Assembly: GCF_004359375.1 (NCBI RefSeq)
Contig: NZ_CP034726.1
Span: 248,001-312,000 of the forward strand
Length of the DNA stretch: 64,000 bases
Direction of reading: 5' to 3'
DNA from: Acetilactobacillus jinshanensis
Lineage (GTDB): Bacteria > Bacillota > Bacilli > Lactobacillales > Lactobacillaceae
Shown here: in pieces, positions 38,325 through 47,272 of the stretch
Layout: each line of letters opens with the position of its first letter
Numbering within the stretch: position 1 is the stretch's first letter
Made by a program: the position numbers and the translations under genes
Notes under the pieces: generated by a model
The model's database searches: none
Told to the model about the DNA's origin: nothing
What the model saw: only the letters and a program-made list of their open reading frames with translations

Positions 38325-39425
38325 TTGAGTAAATTATCACTCTTAAAGACGACAATTGGTATTATTGGTAATCAAAATGCTAATGTTGCGCGATTAATCT
38401 ATGAAGCTCATCGTCTGGGGATTAAAATCGGGATCTATACTGATAAAAATGATCCAGCCGTAAGATCCGCTGATTTTAAGATAATCGGTAAGCTCAACGA
38501 TAAGGCACACCTTAAAGAATTTGCAAATGAATGTCAGACAGTTGTCTATGTTGACGGTTCCGGAATTAGCGCTGGTTTAATTAATTATCTACGTCAATTT
38601 ACAAACGTTCCGCAGGGATCCAAAGTTTTAGATTTGATTAATGACCGGGCTATTTTAAGGGTTCTATTGGATTCATTTAATATTAAGTCCTTGCCTTATA
38701 AGACTGTCTTTAATCTAGATGACGTCAAGCAATCTTTAAGTGATTCTCATGATCCTTTATATATCCAGCCCGTTCAAACAAGTTACGTTCATCAAAATGG
38801 CGTCTTGGTTACAGATCCAAGTCAATTGGGTCATTTAAGTCATATGTTTAATGGTGAAACCTACTTACTAGAAGCACTTCCCAAACGATCTCGATACTTT
38901 AAGTTAACGTTGATCAAATCAAATTCAGGTGTTACTTTATTACCCGTGATTGAAGAACATTATCAAGGTCCACAATTAAAGATGGCTGACCTTAGCCCTA
39001 AGGTATCATCTGAAGTTTCTGATCAATTTACTAAGATTACCGATAACTTAACTAGCCATTTAGACTATCAAGGTTGCTTAACGCTTTCCCTTATTTTAAC
39101 CCCTGATGGACAGGTATACGTTGATAATGTTGAATTGCCATTTGAATTAGTTAATAACATTTATAATTTAACTCCTGATAATCTATATAAAACCTTTTTA
39201 CATTCTGTATTTGGATTACCCGTTCAATCAAAGTCACTTCATCAGGTTTGGTTACTCAGTGTGATTGATCAGCATAATTTAAGTCAAGCTCAAAAATTAT
39301 TGTCTAATAACAGTTCAGTTAATTTTGACTTGAATTCATTAATTAACCATCATAAAGGCTATGCGCTGATGCATGCCGATACGTTAGACAACGTTAAGAA
39401 GCAATTTAAAGCTGATAAATTATAA
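38325..39425 (+). CDS. PurK-like ATP-grasp protein, probably not a CAIR synthetase
   Basis: 366-residue protein with the three-part layout of PurK (N5-carboxyaminoimidazole ribonucleotide synthase): a Rossmann-like N-terminus (KTTIGIIGNQNANVARL), a central domain and a C-terminal lobe with GCLTLSLILTPDGQVYVDNVE. Key PurK features are missing: the glycine-rich GGYDGKGQ nucleotide loop has no counterpart, and the RPHNSGH segment is replaced by LPFELVNNIYN. It therefore looks like a catalytically dead or repurposed paralogue. It sits alone upstream of pcrA, away from any pur genes. TTG at 38325 is favoured over GTG at 38316 by spacing from AAGGGAG. Confidence 0.7.
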   Translation: MSKLSLLKTTIGIIGNQNANVARLIYEAHRLGIKIGIYTDKNDPAVRSADFKIIGKLNDKAHLKEFANECQTVVYVDGSGISAGLINYLRQFTNVPQGSKVLDLINDRAILRVLLDSFNIKSLPYKTVFNLDDVKQSLSDSHDPLYIQPVQTSYVHQNGVLVTDPSQLGHLSHMFNGETYLLEALPKRSRYFKLTLIKSNSGVTLLPVIEEHYQGPQLKMADLSPKVSSEVSDQFTKITDNLTSHLDYQGCLTLSLILTPDGQVYVDNVELPFELVNNIYNLTPDNLYKTFLHSVFGLPVQSKSLHQVWLLSVIDQHNLSQAQKLLSNNSSVNFDLNSLINHHKGYALMHADTLDNVKKQFKADKL

Positions 39426-39454
39426 AATGGATTAATCTTGAAAACTAATCGCTA

Positions 39455-39463
39455 TGCTATAAT
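39455..39463 (+). promoter_or_regulatory. Extended -10 promoter of pcrA operon
   Basis: TGCTATAAT, an extended -10, lies 30 bases before the pcrA start. The upstream TTGAAA is only 14 bases away, so the promoter probably relies on the extended -10. Confidence 0.6.
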
Positions 39464-39493
39464 TTACTTGCAATAGAAAGAGTTGAATCGTTT

Positions 39494-41755
39494 TTGCCTA
39501 AAGAAAATATATTAAGCGGACTTAATTCGAAACAAAAAGAAGCGGTCTTATGCACTAAAGGTCCATTACTAATTATGGCCGGGGCCGGTAGTGGAAAGAC
39601 CCGAGTACTAACTAGACGAATTGCCTATTTAATTAAAGCCTGTGGCGTTAGCCCATGGAACATCTTGGCAATTACTTTTACTAATAAAGCGGCTCGAGAA
39701 ATGCGTGACCGAATAACTAAATTATTGAATGGTCATAGTCAGGGTGCCTGGGTATCAACATTTCATGCGTTATGCATGCGCATCTTAAGATTTAACGCTG
39801 AAAAAATAAATTATAACCGTGCTTTTACAATTGCGGGGACTAGTGAACAGCGAACCCTCGTTAAACATATCTTAACCCGTGAGTTAAATATGGATCCAAA
39901 ACGGATGAACCCTAGAGCTGTTTTATCCGCAATTTCGATGGCTAAAAATAATTTACAGACACCCGATGAATATAAAGACATTCAGGATAAGGCTCACAAT
40001 CCGTTTACTAAAACGGTTGCTAAAGTTTATGTTCGTTACCAGCATGAACTTCATCAAAATCAAGCGATGGATTTTGATGACTTGATTATGCTAACGATTA
40101 TCTTATTCAAGAAATTTCCTGACGTTTTACGATATTATCAAGAGAAATTTAAATACATCAGTGTCGATGAATATCAAGATACTAACGAAGCTCAATATGA
40201 ATTAATTCATCTGTTGGGCAAACGTTATCAGAACGTCTGTGTTGTTGGGGATGTTAACCAAAGTATCTACGGCTGGCGTGGTGCCAACATGAATAACATC
40301 CTTGACTTCAAAGATGATTATCCAGACGCTCATGAAGTCTTTCTGCAGCAGAATTACCGTTCAACTAAAAATATTCTGAACGCTGCTAACTCAGTAATTA
40401 AGCATAATGACGGCCAGGATGACGAGAATCTGTGGACGGATAACGCTACCGGTCCTAAAGTGGGTTATTATCGTGGCCAGAGTGCCGAAGATGAATCCCA
40501 TTTTGTGGTGTCCAAAATCATTAAAGATCACAAAAAATATAATTATTCGTATAATGATTTTGCAATTCTTTATCGAACCAATGCCCAATCACGTGTAATT
40601 GAAGAAACGTTCCTTAAATCTAATATCCCGTATAACATCGTCGGTGGTAACAAGTTCTACGACCGAAAAGAAATCCAAGACATTTTAGCTTATTTAACCA
40701 TATTAGCTAATCCTAGTGATTCGTTAAATTTACAGCGAATTATTAATGTTCCAAAGCGAGGGATTGGTAAAGCCAGTGTTGGCAAATTAGTTGATTTTGC
40801 TCGTGAAAATCATTGGAGTTTGTTAAAAGCAACCGGTCATTTAGACTTAGCTAATCAAATTAGTACCCGTGCCAAGAATTCAATGACTCGTTTTGGCACC
40901 ATGATTAATACGCTTCGAAAGCAAATTCCAAAGCTAAATGTAACTGATTTAACCAAAAAGGTTCTGGACGTCAGTGGCTATTTACCAACTTTAAAAGCTT
41001 CTAATTCTCTAGAAGCTAAAACCCGTGTGGAAAATATTGAAGAATTCATCTCAGTTACACTTCAGTTTGATAAGAATCATCGTGAAGTTCCGTTAAAGGA
41101 TCGACTAGCAACGTTCCTGGCTGATTTATCATTGGTATCCGCACAGGATGACGTTGATGAATCGAAACCTCAGGTAACCTTAATGACGTTACATGCAGCT
41201 AAGGGCCTGGAATTCCCGATTGTCTTCATTATCGGGATGGAAGAAGGTATCTTTCCGTTAGCTAGTGCTATGGGCAATCATTCCGAATTAGAGGAAGAAC
41301 GCCGATTAGCTTACGTTGGAATTACCCGTGCTAAGAAGAAGTTGTATCTAACAAACGCTTATTCAAGAATGCTTTATGGACGGCTTCAGTCCAATCCAGC
41401 ATCGCGGTTCATTAAGGAAATTAACCCGAGTTTAATTGAAAAAGTCGGTGATGATCAGAACAGATCTGAACCGGGTTTCCGAAAGCATTACTTCAGGACA
41501 CCGTTTGATCGGCGTCGTGACCACACGGCATTTAAGCAGCCGTATCATACGGCTAAAGTTGAAAAGCCTAAGGAAACGGGAGCTGATCAGAAACCCTGGC
41601 ACATTGGTGATCGTGTAAAGCACCGTGCGTGGGGCGTTGGCACCGTTATTAAAGTGAATGGTTCTGGTGAAGATATGGAATTGGATATCGCATTTCCTGA
41701 TCGTGGAATTAAGCGGCTACTTGCTGCGTTTGCGCCAATTCACAAAGTTAAGTAA
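39494..41755 (+). CDS. pcrA: ATP-dependent DNA helicase PcrA
   Basis: 753-residue superfamily 1A 3'-5' helicase for repair and replication-fork clearance. Walker A AGAGSGKT near residue 30, motif II VDEYQDTN near residue 224, motif III GDVNQSIYGWRGA near residue 254, motif V MTLHAAKGLEFP near residue 567 and motif VI YVGITRAKKKLY near residue 610. The C-terminal GDRVKHRAWGVGTVIK Tudor-like domain binds RNA polymerase. TTG start with a weak GAAAGAG site. The gene ligA, which usually follows pcrA in related genomes, is absent. Confidence 0.97.
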   Translation: MPKENILSGLNSKQKEAVLCTKGPLLIMAGAGSGKTRVLTRRIAYLIKACGVSPWNILAITFTNKAAREMRDRITKLLNGHSQGAWVSTFHALCMRILRFNAEKINYNRAFTIAGTSEQRTLVKHILTRELNMDPKRMNPRAVLSAISMAKNNLQTPDEYKDIQDKAHNPFTKTVAKVYVRYQHELHQNQAMDFDDLIMLTIILFKKFPDVLRYYQEKFKYISVDEYQDTNEAQYELIHLLGKRYQNVCVVGDVNQSIYGWRGANMNNILDFKDDYPDAHEVFLQQNYRSTKNILNAANSVIKHNDGQDDENLWTDNATGPKVGYYRGQSAEDESHFVVSKIIKDHKKYNYSYNDFAILYRTNAQSRVIEETFLKSNIPYNIVGGNKFYDRKEIQDILAYLTILANPSDSLNLQRIINVPKRGIGKASVGKLVDFARENHWSLLKATGHLDLANQISTRAKNSMTRFGTMINTLRKQIPKLNVTDLTKKVLDVSGYLPTLKASNSLEAKTRVENIEEFISVTLQFDKNHREVPLKDRLATFLADLSLVSAQDDVDESKPQVTLMTLHAAKGLEFPIVFIIGMEEGIFPLASAMGNHSELEEERRLAYVGITRAKKKLYLTNAYSRMLYGRLQSNPASRFIKEINPSLIEKVGDDQNRSEPGFRKHYFRTPFDRRRDHTAFKQPYHTAKVEKPKETGADQKPWHIGDRVKHRAWGVGTVIKVNGSGEDMELDIAFPDRGIKRLLAAFAPIHKVK

Positions 41756-41803
41756 AATATATTAAGAGAGCAATTTTTAAACATATTCATGGAGGTAATT
41801 GCT

Positions 41804-42907
41804 TTGAAAAAGCTAAAAGTGTTTTTAGCTATTGCCTCGAGTGCTTTGATTCTAGGAGGTTGTGGACTTGGTAATTTATCATCAAGACCATCTTCTAACA
41901 ACGGCACTCAATTAACCGGTCACGCGAATAATAGTAATTATCAGAGCGTGATTAAGCACGGTCATTACTTGACCAGTAAATCCCGTGGGGTTGATGTTCA
42001 GCAAGACGCTAATCAACTTAATTTAAAGAGTTTTGAAAATGGTCTGCTAGACCTTTCCAAGAAAGAATTCCCGACTAATAAGTACATCTTCCAGGAAGGC
42101 CAGCACATTTCCACCAAGACGACTGAACATTGGCTTGATCGAAAGAGTCAAAATTCTCAGGGATTAAACCCGTCCGGGAAAGAAACCAAAGTCCCGTTAT
42201 ACTTACAACAAATGGATGAACAGGATTTCTTAACCCAGCATGGTAAACACTTAAAGTTAAGTGGCATGACGGTTGGGTTAGGTATTAATTCGATTTACTA
42301 CTACAAAAAGAAGAAATATGGACCGACTTATAAGAAATCAATTAGTAACGCTACCGTTAAAGCCGAAGGTCATAAGATCGGTGCCAAAGTCTTGGCTCGT
42401 TTACGACGTAAACCAGGCTTAAAGCACATTCCGATCGTAATCGGCTTATATCGTCAAGGTTCTGATGATAGCTTAGTTGGTGGTAATTTCTTTGCCTATT
42501 CCGTAAACAAAGGTTCCAGCATTGATGGCTGGAAGCCAATTGATGAACGAAATTACGTCTTCCCGTCTAATTCAGGTGATAAAGGTAAGCACGCCAACGA
42601 TGCTAATGACTTTAGTAACTTTAAGTCACGAGTTCAGAACTTCTTCCCTAATTTGAGTGGAGTTACTGCTCAGGCTCATTATATTAATGGTTCGTTAAGT
42701 GGAATGCACGTTAATATTACAACGCAGTTCTATAGCCAGACCGAAATCATTGCGTTTACGCAATACTTACAGACGGCTGCTAAGAAGTACTTACCAAGTG
42801 GGATGCCGATTGATATTACCGTTAAATCAACAGAAGGTGTTCAAAGCTTCCTAGCTCGAAAGAGTGGTAGTAAGAGCTTCTCTGCACACGTATTTAACAG
42901 TTATTAA
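41804..42907 (+). CDS. camS: CamS-family lipoprotein (sex pheromone precursor family)
   Basis: 367-residue lipoprotein. The signal peptide LKKLKVFLAIASSALILGGC ends in lipobox LGGC with the lipidated Cys near residue 20; a Ser/Asn-rich linker follows. In enterococci and staphylococci the signal peptide of this family is processed to a pheromone; the function of the mature protein is unknown. TTG at 41804 is chosen because GGAGG lies 8 bases upstream. Placed between pcrA and gatC, its usual neighbours apart from ligA. Confidence 0.9.
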   Translation: MKKLKVFLAIASSALILGGCGLGNLSSRPSSNNGTQLTGHANNSNYQSVIKHGHYLTSKSRGVDVQQDANQLNLKSFENGLLDLSKKEFPTNKYIFQEGQHISTKTTEHWLDRKSQNSQGLNPSGKETKVPLYLQQMDEQDFLTQHGKHLKLSGMTVGLGINSIYYYKKKKYGPTYKKSISNATVKAEGHKIGAKVLARLRRKPGLKHIPIVIGLYRQGSDDSLVGGNFFAYSVNKGSSIDGWKPIDERNYVFPSNSGDKGKHANDANDFSNFKSRVQNFFPNLSGVTAQAHYINGSLSGMHVNITTQFYSQTEIIAFTQYLQTAAKKYLPSGMPIDITVKSTEGVQSFLARKSGSKSFSAHVFNSY

Positions 42908-42952
42908 TTAAATAGATATAATCAATTAATAAAATGAAAGAAGGATATCGGT

Positions 42953-43267
42953 ATGACTCAAAAGATTGACGACCAAGAAGTTCAAAAGGTCGCTCATTTA
43001 GCTAAATTGAATTTTAGTGCTAAGCAATTACCATATTTTACTAAACAGATCCAAAGCATCATGAAGATGTTCAAGACCTTAAGTCAGGTCGATACATCTA
43101 ACGTTAAGCCAACCTACAGTGTTACTGATCAGTTAGACGTTACTAGACCGGACGTTCCTGAAGACTGGGGCGAACGAAATGCATTATTAATGAATGCACC
43201 GAAGATTGCCGATGGCTTCATCAAGGTTCCTGTAATTGTTAAACAGCAGAAGAACGAACGAAAGTGA
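42953..43267 (+). CDS. gatC: Glu-/Asp-tRNA amidotransferase subunit C
   Basis: 104-residue GatC, which wraps around and stabilises GatA in the GatCAB complex that makes Gln-tRNA(Gln) and/or Asn-tRNA(Asn). N-terminal [14 protein letters not shown] helix and the later TRPDVPED loop are conserved. AAAGAAGG precedes the ATG. First of the three gat genes. Confidence 0.96.
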   Translation: MTQKIDDQEVQKVAHLAKLNFSAKQLPYFTKQIQSIMKMFKTLSQVDTSNVKPTYSVTDQLDVTRPDVPEDWGERNALLMNAPKIADGFIKVPVIVKQQKNERK

Positions 43268-43277
43268 GGATTTGCTA

Positions 43278-44744
43278 ATGAACTTTTTAAATCAAAGCTT
43301 AACTAGCGTCCACCAAAAACTAGTTAATGGTGATATTTCAGCTGAAGATCTAACCCGTCAGACTTTAGCTAACATTAAGAAAACTGAACCAGCATTAAAA
43401 GCTTTCATTACTGTTAATGCAGATAAGGCAATCAAACGTGCTCAAGCTGTTGATAAAAAGGGTATCGATCCAAAGAATTTATTAAGTGGAATTCCGGTTG
43501 CAATTAAAGATTTAATTCTTACGAAGGGCGTTAAGACCACTGCCGCTTCTAAGATGTTATATAACTTTAACCCAATCTTTGACGCAACCGTCATTAAGAA
43601 ATTAAAGAAAGCCGGTACCATTGACGTTGGTAAAACCAACCTGGATGAATTTGCTATGGGTGGTTCAACCGAAAACTCTGCTTTCCAAAAGACTCATAAC
43701 GCCTGGAATCACAAAAAGGTTCCTGGTGGTTCATCTGGTGGATCCGCCGTTGCGGTTGCCAGTGGTGACGTTTTAGCTGCTTTAGGTACTGATACCGGTG
43801 GCTCGATTCGTCAGCCAGCTGCCTTTAACGGAATTGTTGGTATGAAGCCAACTTATGGTCGAGTATCCCGTTGGGGCATCATCGCCTTTGCATCCAGTAT
43901 GGATCAAGTTGGTCCGATGACCCGTAACGTCTTTGATAACGCCGTTATGCTTAACGCAATTGCAGGTCATGATGTCCATGACTTAACAAGTTCCGATAAA
44001 AAGGTTCCTGACTTCACTGCTCACATTAAAGACGGTGTTAAGGGGCTCCGAATTGCGGTTCCAAAAGAATACATGGCTAAAGGGATTGATCCTGCCGTTA
44101 GGGATGCCGTTGAAAATGCCATCAAAGTGTACAAGAAGCTGGGTGCTAAAGTCGACATGGTATCTTTACCACACACTAAGTATGGAGTTTCCGCTTACTA
44201 CATCTTATCTTCAAGTGAAGCCTCATCTAATTTAGAACGATACGATGGGATCCGTTATGGATACAGTGCTCCAGATGCTAAGAACCTAGAACAGTTATAC
44301 ATTAAGAGTCGTTCAGAAGGCTTCGGTGATGAAGTTAAGCGTCGAATCATGTTAGGGACGTTCTGCTTATCCGCTGGTTACGTTGATGCCTACTTTAAGA
44401 AAGCCGCTAAGGTAAGAACTTTGATTATTGATGACTTTAAGAAAGTTTATCAGAATCATGACGTTATCTTAGCACCAACTAGTACTACACCAGCATATGA
44501 CCTTGGTAGTGAAATTTCTGACCCGATTAAGATGTACATGAACGATGTATTAACCGTTCCGGTTAACTTAGCTGGTTTACCAAGTATGTCAATTCCAGAT
44601 GGATTTACTAAAGACAGCCTTCCAATTGGAATGCAATTAATCGGTCGTCCGTTTGATGAACAGACGGTTTACCGTACTGGTTATGCATTTGAACAGAATA
44701 CTGATTTTCATAAACGAGTACCAAAAATGGGAGGCAATAAATAA
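43278..44744 (+). CDS. gatA: Glu-/Asp-tRNA amidotransferase subunit A
   Basis: 488-residue amidase-signature glutaminase that supplies ammonia to GatB. The Ser-cisSer-Lys triad is visible: Lys in PVAIKDLI near residue 78, the [14 protein letters not shown] loop near residue 151 and the Ser nucleophile in [12 protein letters not shown] near residue 176. ATG at 43278 has GTGAGGA upstream. Its TAA overlaps the gatB ATG by one base. Confidence 0.97.
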   Translation: MNFLNQSLTSVHQKLVNGDISAEDLTRQTLANIKKTEPALKAFITVNADKAIKRAQAVDKKGIDPKNLLSGIPVAIKDLILTKGVKTTAASKMLYNFNPIFDATVIKKLKKAGTIDVGKTNLDEFAMGGSTENSAFQKTHNAWNHKKVPGGSSGGSAVAVASGDVLAALGTDTGGSIRQPAAFNGIVGMKPTYGRVSRWGIIAFASSMDQVGPMTRNVFDNAVMLNAIAGHDVHDLTSSDKKVPDFTAHIKDGVKGLRIAVPKEYMAKGIDPAVRDAVENAIKVYKKLGAKVDMVSLPHTKYGVSAYYILSSSEASSNLERYDGIRYGYSAPDAKNLEQLYIKSRSEGFGDEVKRRIMLGTFCLSAGYVDAYFKKAAKVRTLIIDDFKKVYQNHDVILAPTSTTPAYDLGSEISDPIKMYMNDVLTVPVNLAGLPSMSIPDGFTKDSLPIGMQLIGRPFDEQTVYRTGYAFEQNTDFHKRVPKMGGNK

Positions 44745-46168
44745 TGAATTTCAAAGTTAATATCGGTTTAGAAACTCATTTTGAATTAAATACTAAATCA
44801 AAAATTTTTAGTCCAGCTCCTGTTAAATATGGTGACGAAGTAAACAAAGATACGAACGTCATCGACTGGGGTTATCCTGGGACATTACCAACCATTAACC
44901 GTCAGGTAGTTGCTGATGGTGTTAAAGCCGCAATTGCTTTACACGCTAAGATTGATCATCACCCACGTTTTGATCGTAAGAACTACTTTTATCCAGATAA
45001 CCCAAAGGCTTACCAAATTACTCAGTTTGATAAGCCAACCGCTCGAAATGGTTATTTAATGGTCAAGAGTGGTGGCAAAAATTACAAGATTCGCATTCAT
45101 GAAATGCATATCGAAGAAGATGCCGGTAAAAACAGTCATGGAATTCGTTATTCTTTCGTTGATTTGAACCGACAGGGCACACCGTTACTTGAAGTGGTTT
45201 CTGAACCTGATATTCCATCACCACAAGTTGCTTATGATTACATCAAGACCTTACGAAAGGTTATTATGTTCACAGGCATTTCTGATGCCAAGATGGAACA
45301 AGGTAGCGTTCGTGCTGATACCAACGTATCGCTTCATCCGATTGGCAGTAAGAAGTTAGGACCTCGTGCTGAAATGAAGAACGTCAGTTCATTTAACTAC
45401 ATTCGAATGGCTGCTAGTTATGAAAGTAAACGTCAGGCACGAGTTCTAATGTCCGGTGGTAAGATTTTGCCACAGACCCGTCGTTTAGATGAAGCTAATG
45501 GTAAGACCTACTTAGAACGTTATAAAGAAAGCAATGATGAATATCGTTACTTCCCAGAACCAGATATTCCACCGTTAACAATTTCTGATGCCTGGATCAA
45601 TAAGATCAAGAAGAACATGCCTGAAATGCCTGCCAGCCGTGAACATCGCTACATTCATGACTTTGGCTTAACTAAAGAAGACGTGGATGTTTTGACTGAA
45701 ACTAAGCAAATGTCAGACTTCTTTGATCAAACCGTTAAAGCCGGTGCTAAACCAAAGATGGCTGCCAACTACTTACAGGATGATATCAGTTCTTACTTAA
45801 ACAGTAAACAGGTTGAAATCCAGAACACTAAGTTAACGCCAGAGAACGTTGCCGCGTTACTTAAATTAATCGATAAAAACGTTATTTCAACTAAGATCGC
45901 CAAGAAAGTCTTTAAGGACGCTCTAGTTAAAGGTAAAGATCCTAAAGCTTATGTTAAGGCTAATGGAATGGTTCAATTATCAGATCCTAATAAGCTAGAA
46001 AACTTGGTTAAGACCGTTATGCAAAAGAACCAGAAATCAGTTACTGATTACCGAAATGGTAAGGATCGTGCTAAAGGCTTCTTAGTTGGTCAAGTTATGA
46101 AAGCTACCCGTGGTAAAGCTAACCCACAGATGGTAAGTAAGATGCTTGATAAAGCTTTAAATAAATAA
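44744..46168 (+). CDS. gatB: Glu-/Asp-tRNA amidotransferase subunit B
   Basis: 474-residue kinase/transamidase subunit that phosphorylates mischarged Glu/Asp-tRNA and amidates it. N-terminal cradle with IGLETHFELNTKSKIF near residue 6 and PDNPKAYQITQFD near residue 84, and a C-terminal tail (YqeY-like) that binds tRNA. Normal length. Translation is coupled to gatA. Confidence 0.97.
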   Translation: MNFKVNIGLETHFELNTKSKIFSPAPVKYGDEVNKDTNVIDWGYPGTLPTINRQVVADGVKAAIALHAKIDHHPRFDRKNYFYPDNPKAYQITQFDKPTARNGYLMVKSGGKNYKIRIHEMHIEEDAGKNSHGIRYSFVDLNRQGTPLLEVVSEPDIPSPQVAYDYIKTLRKVIMFTGISDAKMEQGSVRADTNVSLHPIGSKKLGPRAEMKNVSSFNYIRMAASYESKRQARVLMSGGKILPQTRRLDEANGKTYLERYKESNDEYRYFPEPDIPPLTISDAWINKIKKNMPEMPASREHRYIHDFGLTKEDVDVLTETKQMSDFFDQTVKAGAKPKMAANYLQDDISSYLNSKQVEIQNTKLTPENVAALLKLIDKNVISTKIAKKVFKDALVKGKDPKAYVKANGMVQLSDPNKLENLVKTVMQKNQKSVTDYRNGKDRAKGFLVGQVMKATRGKANPQMVSKMLDKALNK

Positions 46169-46179
46169 GGAGTTTGATT

Positions 46180-47193
46180 ATGCGTAAACGTGCACGAGTA
46201 ATTTATAATCCAACCTCAGGCCGTGAACTTTTAAAGTCTAAAATGATTGATATTTTAGGCGTCTTTGAAAAGGCCGGTTACGAAACGAGTGCCTATGCCA
46301 CCACTCCAGCCCCGAATTCCGCTAAGAACGAAGCGATCAGAGCTGCTAAGGAAGGTTTTGATTTAGTGGTTGCCGCCGGTGGAGACGGGACCATTAATGA
46401 AGTAGTGAATGGTTTAGCACCGTTAAAAAAACGGCCTAAGATGGCCATTATTCCTGGTGGAACGACGAATGATTTTGCTCGTGCATTGCGAATTCCTCGG
46501 GATGATCCCGTCGCAGCTGCAAAGGTCGTTTTAAAGGACGAAACGTTCAAGATGGATATCGGTCAGGCTAACCAGAATTACTTTATGAATATTGCTGGCG
46601 GTGGCCTGTTGACCGAATTAACGTATGACGTTCCGTCTGATCTAAAGACGGTCTTCGGTTATTTGGCTTATCTGGTTAAGGGTGCTGAATTGTTACCCAG
46701 GATTAAGCCCATTAAGATGGATTTGAAATACGATGGTGGTCATTTTAGGGGCAAAGCTTCAATGTTCTTATTGGCAATGACGAATTCCATTGGTGGTTTG
46801 GAGCGCGTTGTTCCAAACGCATCATTGGATGATGGCGAGTTTACCTTAATTATCGTTAAGACCAGTAACCTTTTACAGATTATCCAGTTATTAACTGAAG
46901 CCATCAATGGTAAACATCTAAATGATCCACGGGTTATTATTCAGAAGACTAGTAAATTAGTTGCTAAACCGATTAATAATAAAATGGAAATTAATTTAGA
47001 TGGTGAATATGGTGGTAACGCACCGATGACATTTAAGAATTTAAAGCAGCACATCGAAGTTTACGCTAATATTGATCAAATGCCTCAACACGCTTTAGTT
47101 GGTAAACACATCACTCGTCAACCAAAATCAAATGGTCCTAAGATGACTGAAAAGCGTTTTCTAAAGCGAGTTAATCATTTATTTAAGTTTTAA
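46180..47193 (+). CDS. dgkB: Diacylglycerol kinase (DgkB/YegS family)
   Basis: 337-residue soluble lipid kinase that returns diacylglycerol from lipoteichoic acid synthesis to phosphatidate. Nucleotide loop YNPTSGRE near residue 9, catalytic GGDGTINEV near residue 66 and PGGTTNDFARAL near residue 92. ATG at 46180 is chosen because AAGGAG lies 7 bases upstream. A YtlR-like lipid kinase is the main alternative. Confidence 0.92.
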   Translation: MRKRARVIYNPTSGRELLKSKMIDILGVFEKAGYETSAYATTPAPNSAKNEAIRAAKEGFDLVVAAGGDGTINEVVNGLAPLKKRPKMAIIPGGTTNDFARALRIPRDDPVAAAKVVLKDETFKMDIGQANQNYFMNIAGGGLLTELTYDVPSDLKTVFGYLAYLVKGAELLPRIKPIKMDLKYDGGHFRGKASMFLLAMTNSIGGLERVVPNASLDDGEFTLIIVKTSNLLQIIQLLTEAINGKHLNDPRVIIQKTSKLVAKPINNKMEINLDGEYGGNAPMTFKNLKQHIEVYANIDQMPQHALVGKHITRQPKSNGPKMTEKRFLKRVNHLFKF

Positions 47194-47214
47194 GTTAATT
47201 CGAATTAGATTGAG

Positions 47215-47250
47215 AAAATTTTGTCGCTTAACTCAACGGCAAAATTTTTG
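47215..47250 (+). terminator. Terminator of the pcrA-gat-dgkB unit
   Basis: AAAATTTTGTCG pairs with CGGCAAAATTTT (one G-T) around a ten-base loop and runs into Ts, just before the rlmD ribosome site. It may act as an attenuator for rlmD. Confidence 0.75.
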
Positions 47251-47272
47251 TTTATACAAAGGTGAATCAATC

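Noticed and set aside
38325-39425. Functional purK of the purine pathway
   Set aside because: The nucleotide-binding loop and the RPHNSGH segment of PurK are missing, and no purine genes are nearby.
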